From NCBI GenBank assembly GCA_017939795.1, contig JAGBAA010000012.1:1-63742 (forward strand): DNA of 63,742 bases, in the 5' to 3' direction. This document shows, piece after piece, positions 59,460 to 63,742 of the stretch. A program made the position numbers and the translations under genes. This DNA comes from Thermoguttaceae bacterium. Its GTDB lineage: Bacteria; Planctomycetota; Planctomycetia; Pirellulales; Thermoguttaceae. The notes under the pieces were generated by a model. That model saw only the letters and a list, made by a program, of their open reading frames with translations, searched no databases and was not told where the DNA came from. Positions within the stretch are counted from its first letter, which is position 1; each line of letters opens with the position of its first letter.

Positions 59460-61715
59460 ATGATCAGCAGACACGATCCAATGAATGAGAAAAGAGAGCA
59501 CGTTTCCAGAATGAACCGGAAAAGCCGATTGGCGCAGGGACTTCTCCTGTTTTTGCTTGGCTGCACGGTTTCCGGAGGAGTTTTGCAGGAAACGTATGCA
59601 GACTCAAATGATGAGGCGGCGTCGCGCGGCGTTCTTGCCCGTCTTCGTCCGTCATTTACGAAGAAAACGAAAAATGAATCGGCCGACCAGACCGTTCCAG
59701 ATGCATTCATTCGGCCGGGCACTCCGTCGGCTCAGACGGTTTATTCCGCTCCCTCCTCCGGGATCTTACCTGCTGGGGATCCGGGATGGTCCAGCGTCGG
59801 AACCGGGTACACGACGCCCTCTTCGGAAATTCGTCCAGAATCCAGTTCCCGGTACATTCTTCCGTCTTCCCGTGCCAATGCGTACAACCAGGCAGGCCAG
59901 CACACACAGACTTACGGGACGTCTGGTCCCCGTTCGACGGTCCAGATCCCGGTTCCGTCTTCAGGACAGGGGGCAGGGTATTCCGGAGGAACCGATCCGG
60001 CACAGACACAGAGCTACGCGAAAGTGCAGATCCCGAATCAGGGACAGACTACGGTTCCAGCATCCGGGCTGGCCTCGGGACAGACGCAGCCTGCGCTCCC
60101 GGAACTTTTTCCGCTGGATAAACGGATCTTTGACCTTCCGTTCGACACTCTCATTGGGCATATTCCGGAAAATCAGCTGAAGGAGGTCCGTTTTTATGTC
60201 TCCCGCGATAATGGAAACACCTGGCGGCACTACAATTCGCTGAGCCGTGAAAGGATCCAGGCCTCGCCGGACAAATCGCTTCGGGTAAATACGGGAAGCG
60301 ACGGCGAATTTTGGTTTGCAGTCCGGGCTGTCAACCTGCAGAATCAGGAGATCACCGGGACTTCCGGCCTTCCGGACTGGCGGATCCTCGTCAACACGAC
60401 TGGAAAACCGATGAACTCGCTGATGAATCAGACACCTTCTGCGGCGGGAAACGGCGGAACCGGTATCGGAAATGCGGGAACGGCTGCGGCAGGAAACGGT
60501 GTTCCAGCACAGACGCAGACGAACTCCGGCCCCCGACGTCCCCAGTGGTCTCCGGATCCCAATGCTCCGATGTCCTCAGGGACCGTTTCGGCACCAGGCG
60601 GTACGCTTTCATCACGACAGGCACAAACACCGCAGAGCAATTCAGTACTTTATTCCGTAATGGATAAAGGACAGTACACGATCCTGAACAGATCGCTCCC
60701 CGTTTTTCGCATCCAGAGCAAGCAGCCGGCAGAACAGTTTGCCCGGCGTCTTCTCGAACAAGGAGAATTTCGTCATTCGGCATCAAAACCCGATCCGGAA
60801 CCGGAAGACAGTACAGATCTGAGTGTCGATACGGAGCTGAGTGCCGGCGGGAGTTCTTCGCAGGATCCGGACGAAAGCGGCCTGCGTTCGGAACTGACGG
60901 AACAGCTTGATTCGGAATTGGGTGTTGAACTTTCGGAGGATCTTTCTGTCGGCTCTTCCGGGAATGAAACGGAAATGGCGGACCATTCTTCTGAAGACGA
61001 AAACGGCGCAGTAGAAAGCGAAAACAATACAGAGGAAGAGGAATCCGATCTGCTTATGTTCGACGATCCGTCCCTTTCAGAAGAAACGTCCGGCAGCGGG
61101 ATCCGGTATGTGAATCAGCCGGTTTTGGACATCGACTACGATATTTCGACCGTCGGAACGTCCGGAGTCGGACGGGTCGAACTCTGGGCGACGACCGACA
61201 ATGGGCAGACCTGGTCCAAAATGGCGGAGGATAAAGACTGCACGAGTCCGATCCGGGTGAACCTCACGACCGATGGAAAATACGGATTCCAGATCCTCCT
61301 GTTCAACGGAGCCGGCGTCGGAATGGAGCGTCCGGAACCCGGATCGCTGCCGCAGCTGGAAGTCGTTCTGGACAGAGTTGCTCCGCAGGTCCAGCTCCAC
61401 ACGATCCAGCTTCAGGCGGAATTCGGCGATCTGGAGATCCAGTGGACGGCAGAGGATCCGAATTTCAGCGGGCAGCCTCTTCTCTTTTCCTGGTCTTCCG
61501 CGAAAGATGGTCCGTGGCGCTCGATGAGTACCTCCCTTCAGGAAAACAGCGGCCGTTACACATGGCGGATCCCGGAAAAGGTCCCCGGCACTGTCTTTGT
61601 TCGCGCAGATGTTTTCGATCAGGCGCAAAACAGTACGACGCTCATTACTGGACCGGTCGTGACGGACGTCGTTCGGCCTACGGGAGTCATCATTGACGCC
61701 AAACCCCAAAAGTAG
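59460..61715 (+). CDS. Large secreted protein with Ig/Fn3-like domains
   Basis: From the ATG at 59460 (AGGA upstream) the protein has 751 residues; the frame opens earlier at 59286 without support. A long signal region ends near residue 47 (LLLFLLGCTVSGGVLQETYA). A serine/glycine/proline-rich low-complexity region follows. One beta-sandwich domain is near 225-330 (VRFYVSRDNGNTWRHYN), and two more are near 550-750 (ELWATTDNGQTWSKMAEDKD, LLFSWSSAKDGPWRSMSTSL). A strongly acidic linker lies between. Such domains occur in planctomycete surface proteins. It ends 99 bp before the sigma factor gene. The function is unknown. Confidence 0.78.
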   Translation: MISRHDPMNEKREHVSRMNRKSRLAQGLLLFLLGCTVSGGVLQETYADSNDEAASRGVLARLRPSFTKKTKNESADQTVPDAFIRPGTPSAQTVYSAPSSGILPAGDPGWSSVGTGYTTPSSEIRPESSSRYILPSSRANAYNQAGQHTQTYGTSGPRSTVQIPVPSSGQGAGYSGGTDPAQTQSYAKVQIPNQGQTTVPASGLASGQTQPALPELFPLDKRIFDLPFDTLIGHIPENQLKEVRFYVSRDNGNTWRHYNSLSRERIQASPDKSLRVNTGSDGEFWFAVRAVNLQNQEITGTSGLPDWRILVNTTGKPMNSLMNQTPSAAGNGGTGIGNAGTAAAGNGVPAQTQTNSGPRRPQWSPDPNAPMSSGTVSAPGGTLSSRQAQTPQSNSVLYSVMDKGQYTILNRSLPVFRIQSKQPAEQFARRLLEQGEFRHSASKPDPEPEDSTDLSVDTELSAGGSSSQDPDESGLRSELTEQLDSELGVELSEDLSVGSSGNETEMADHSSEDENGAVESENNTEEEESDLLMFDDPSLSEETSGSGIRYVNQPVLDIDYDISTVGTSGVGRVELWATTDNGQTWSKMAEDKDCTSPIRVNLTTDGKYGFQILLFNGAGVGMERPEPGSLPQLEVVLDRVAPQVQLHTIQLQAEFGDLEIQWTAEDPNFSGQPLLFSWSSAKDGPWRSMSTSLQENSGRYTWRIPEKVPGTVFVRADVFDQAQNSTTLITGPVVTDVVRPTGVIIDAKPQK

Positions 61716-61814
61716 GGACCGGGACCTTTCACTTGGCCGCTGGAATACGATGAGTGCCGCGGTCCGTGAAATACGATCCAATCAAAGCCCCCATCAAAAC
61801 GGAGAAAAGAAAGA

Positions 61815-62384
61815 ATGAATTACGATTCGCCAACGCCGACTTCTTTGCTGGTTCAGTGTCGAGCAAACAATCAGGAAAGCTGGGACACTCTGAGCCTGCT
61901 TTACAGTCGGCTGATCTGGCACTGGTGCGCATCTGCCGGTTTTTCGGATGCAGACTGCCATGATATTTCGCAGGAAGTCTTCCTCTCCGTTGCCCGAAAT
62001 ATCGATTCCTTTCGAAAAGAGAAACCGGAACAGAAATTTCGCTACTGGCTCAAATCGATCACGAGGTCCCGGATCTCAGATTTTCGAAAAAAGAAGCAGC
62101 GTACCCCGATCGCCGTCGGTGAACTTGAAGACTACCAGCAGAATGAGGTCGAAATTCCGGATGATGAAGCGACGGAAACGATGCTCATTTACTGCCAGCT
62201 TATGAAGATCCTCGAAAAACATTTTTCGGAACGCGATATTCAGGTTTTCAAACGGCTCTCGACGTCCGAGGGGGTCACCAGTGCGTCTATCGGAGAAGAG
62301 TTTGGGATCACGGCGACGGCGGTACGTCAGATCAAGTACCGAATCAAGAAACGGATCCTGGAAGAGTATGAAGACGTCCTTTAA
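61815..62384 (+). CDS. ECF-type RNA polymerase sigma factor
   Basis: The protein has 189 residues. Region 2 shows WHWCASAGFSDADCHDISQEVFLSVARNI and FRYWLKSITRSRISDFRKKK, and region 4 shows the helix-turn-helix EGVTSASIGEEFGITATAVR. It belongs to the planctomycete ECF groups that sit next to Ser/Thr kinases. The kinase gene starts 59 bp downstream on the same strand, and its product carries a zinc finger of the anti-sigma type, so the kinase is the likely regulator. GGAG precedes the ATG. Confidence 0.92.
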   Translation: MNYDSPTPTSLLVQCRANNQESWDTLSLLYSRLIWHWCASAGFSDADCHDISQEVFLSVARNIDSFRKEKPEQKFRYWLKSITRSRISDFRKKKQRTPIAVGELEDYQQNEVEIPDDEATETMLIYCQLMKILEKHFSERDIQVFKRLSTSEGVTSASIGEEFGITATAVRQIKYRIKKRILEEYEDVL

Positions 62385-62443
62385 GCGTCCGGTTCAGGGA
62401 TCTTGATGTTCATTTTGTTTAGCCGCATGAATGGAGAATGCAG

Positions 62444-63742
62444 ATGCAGTGTCCTGAAGGTTCCGTTTTGCACGATTTTGTTCAGTGCGCTCTTTCCGAG
62501 GCTGCATATCTCGAGGTGGAAGAACACATTTCCGTCTGTATTCGATGCCGACAGAATGTTGAGGAACTGGAACGCAATGAGACGCGTATTCAGGACTTTT
62601 CTGATTCCTTCAGAGGGAGCGTTTCTCCGTGGAGCCGGGCTCGCCGTAAAGCAGAAGAAGAGCTGATGGCGCAGAAAATGCTTTCTCTTCCGTTTTCCAT
62701 TCCGCCCTATCTTTTGACGGAGCCGCTCGGGCAGGGCGGGATGGGGGAGATCTATGCCGGTGAGCATCAGGTTCTGAAACGTAAATTTGCCGTCAAACTG
62801 ATCCGGCAGAGAAAACTTCTGGAACCTGCGGTCGTGGAACGTTTCCATCAGGAGATCACGGCTGCCGGAAAGCTCGATCATCCAAACATCGTGTCGGTCA
62901 CGGATGCCGGACTTTGGGACGGAATGCCCTACCTGGTCATGGAGCTTCTGGAAGGACAGACTCTCACGGAATACGTGCATCAGCGAGGCGGAAAACTTCC
63001 GCTTCATGAAGCCAAAGAACTGATCCTTCAGGCGGCGGCAGGACTTCAGCATGCTCATGAGCGCGGGCTGATCCACTGCGATGTGAAGCCGTCGAATCTC
63101 TGGAGGATGCCGGACGGTACGCTGAAGGTCCTGGATCTGGGACTGGCACAGACTGCGGAGAAATTTGAAAATGAAACGACGCATCTGATTTTCGGAACGC
63201 CGAGCTTCATGGCGCCGGAACAGTACGTTCCTCAGGCAAAGATCGACGCTCGGGCTGACGTCTATGCATTGGGAAGCGTTTTCTTCTATCTTTTGACCGG
63301 AATGACGCAGGGCGGGTGCATCAGCCGCCAGATCCGATTCCCGCAGGTTCGGGAAGCCGGGATCTCCATTCCCCGCGCACTTCAGCTCGTTCTTGACCGC
63401 ATGACGGATCCGATCGCAGTCCGGCGTTTCGCCTCGATGAAGGACGCTGTGTATGCGATCCGGAAACTCCCGCGTTTTTCATCGAGGAAACCGCGTGCGC
63501 TCTTTTTCCTGGCTCTCGGGACCTTTGCTGCCGGTGCGTTTCTTGGCCATTCCGTTGATTTTCCGTCTTCTCATTCCCGACATGAAACGACAGCAGATCC
63601 ACGTGCCGTCCCGGTTTTGCCTTCGTCATCTGGAAACGTAGTCTCTTCTCAGACGCAGAGAACTCAAAACACGGCGGAAACTCAGAACGCGCCAGAAACG
63701 CAGAACGCGCCAGAAACGCAGAACGCGCCAGAAACGCAGAAC
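62444..63742 (+). CDS. Ser/Thr kinase with N-terminal anti-sigma zinc finger, partial
   Basis: The gene runs off the right edge; 433 residues are visible. The ATG at 62444 has GGAG 7 nt upstream. Residues 28-35 hold H-x3-C-x2-C (HISVCIRC), the zinc site of ECF anti-sigma factors. The kinase spans about 90-340: GQGGMGEIY, K118, catalytic HCD 211-213 where most kinases have HRD, and DLG 231-233 in place of DFG; GTPSFMAPEQ is normal. One membrane helix (351-368) leads to an external tail ending in an 18-bp tandem repeat encoding QNAPET. It likely controls the sigma factor encoded just upstream. Confidence 0.9.
   Translation, partial: MQCPEGSVLHDFVQCALSEAAYLEVEEHISVCIRCRQNVEELERNETRIQDFSDSFRGSVSPWSRARRKAEEELMAQKMLSLPFSIPPYLLTEPLGQGGMGEIYAGEHQVLKRKFAVKLIRQRKLLEPAVVERFHQEITAAGKLDHPNIVSVTDAGLWDGMPYLVMELLEGQTLTEYVHQRGGKLPLHEAKELILQAAAGLQHAHERGLIHCDVKPSNLWRMPDGTLKVLDLGLAQTAEKFENETTHLIFGTPSFMAPEQYVPQAKIDARADVYALGSVFFYLLTGMTQGGCISRQIRFPQVREAGISIPRALQLVLDRMTDPIAVRRFASMKDAVYAIRKLPRFSSRKPRALFFLALGTFAAGAFLGHSVDFPSSHSRHETTADPRAVPVLPSSSGNVVSSQTQRTQNTAETQNAPETQNAPETQNAPETQN
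63672..63742 (+). repeat. 18-bp in-frame tandem repeat at the window edge
   Basis: The unit CAGAACGCGCCAGAAACG, encoding QNAPET, repeats at least three times plus partial copies inside the kinase gene and continues to the edge. Confidence 0.9.

Overview
The window looks like chromosomal DNA of a planctomycete, probably a host- or gut-associated member of the Pirellulales. This is an inference from gene content: a PEP-CTERM sorted protein, a DUF1080 glycoside-hydrolase-like protein, several bacterial Ser/Thr kinases including one beside an ECF sigma factor, a VIT/VWA/DUF2135 protein, DUF58 and FHA-GAF-SpoIIE proteins, a SecA lacking the usual tail, and secreted proteins with the L-T-x-E-Q-x-x-x-T-x-N-Y repeat seen in planctomycete surface proteins. 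No rRNA, prophage or complete insertion sequence was seen.

Layout. 1-3.4 kb: small unknown proteins, a secreted DUF1080 protein and a diacylglycerol kinase family protein, all on the minus strand. 3.46-3.69 kb: a structured RNA of about 235 nt with its own promoter and U-tract, most like 6S RNA. 4.0-5.5 kb: tRNA-Gln(CUG) and umuC. 5.55-6.1 kb: a chimeric scar made of the last codons of an ileS copy joined to an internally deleted copy of the Na+/alanine symporter that is intact at 52.6-54.0 kb. 6.1-13.7 kb: an ATPase, ileS, then flhF and fliA. 14-18.5 kb: a GH10 xylanase and the PEP-CTERM protein. 18.6-22.7 kb: DUF58, FHA-GAF-SpoIIE phosphatase, argG. 22.8-27 kb: unknown membrane and leucine-rich proteins and a formylglycine-enzyme-like protein.

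27.2-34.2 kb is the most unusual part: five consecutive minus-strand genes for secreted paralogues ending in nearly the same module. Each is preceded by a 31-43 codon ORF sharing the core QAHWGSGV, which ends at or just before the start of the large gene. A conserved stem-loop sits 88-92 nt wide between each stop and the next small ORF. I know of no described family that matches this two-gene unit.

34.4-54 kb is mostly housekeeping: glyA, an Rpn-type nuclease, ribokinase, dprA, argJ, a Ser/Thr kinase, secA, a VIT-VWA protein, an old-yellow-enzyme-type oxidoreductase, a DUF1559-like protein and alsT. 54.2-63.7 kb is a signalling region: a kinase fused to a coiled coil and BspA-type leucine-rich repeats, a compound minisatellite, a membrane protein divergent from a large secreted protein, an ECF sigma factor, and a kinase carrying an N-terminal anti-sigma-type zinc finger that runs off the window.

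Intergenic DNA carries several repeat families: the gut-type TEDTE-coding repeat, a 15-bp minisatellite, a 28/61-bp minisatellite and a shared promoter-like element upstream of the xylanase and formylglycine-enzyme-like genes.
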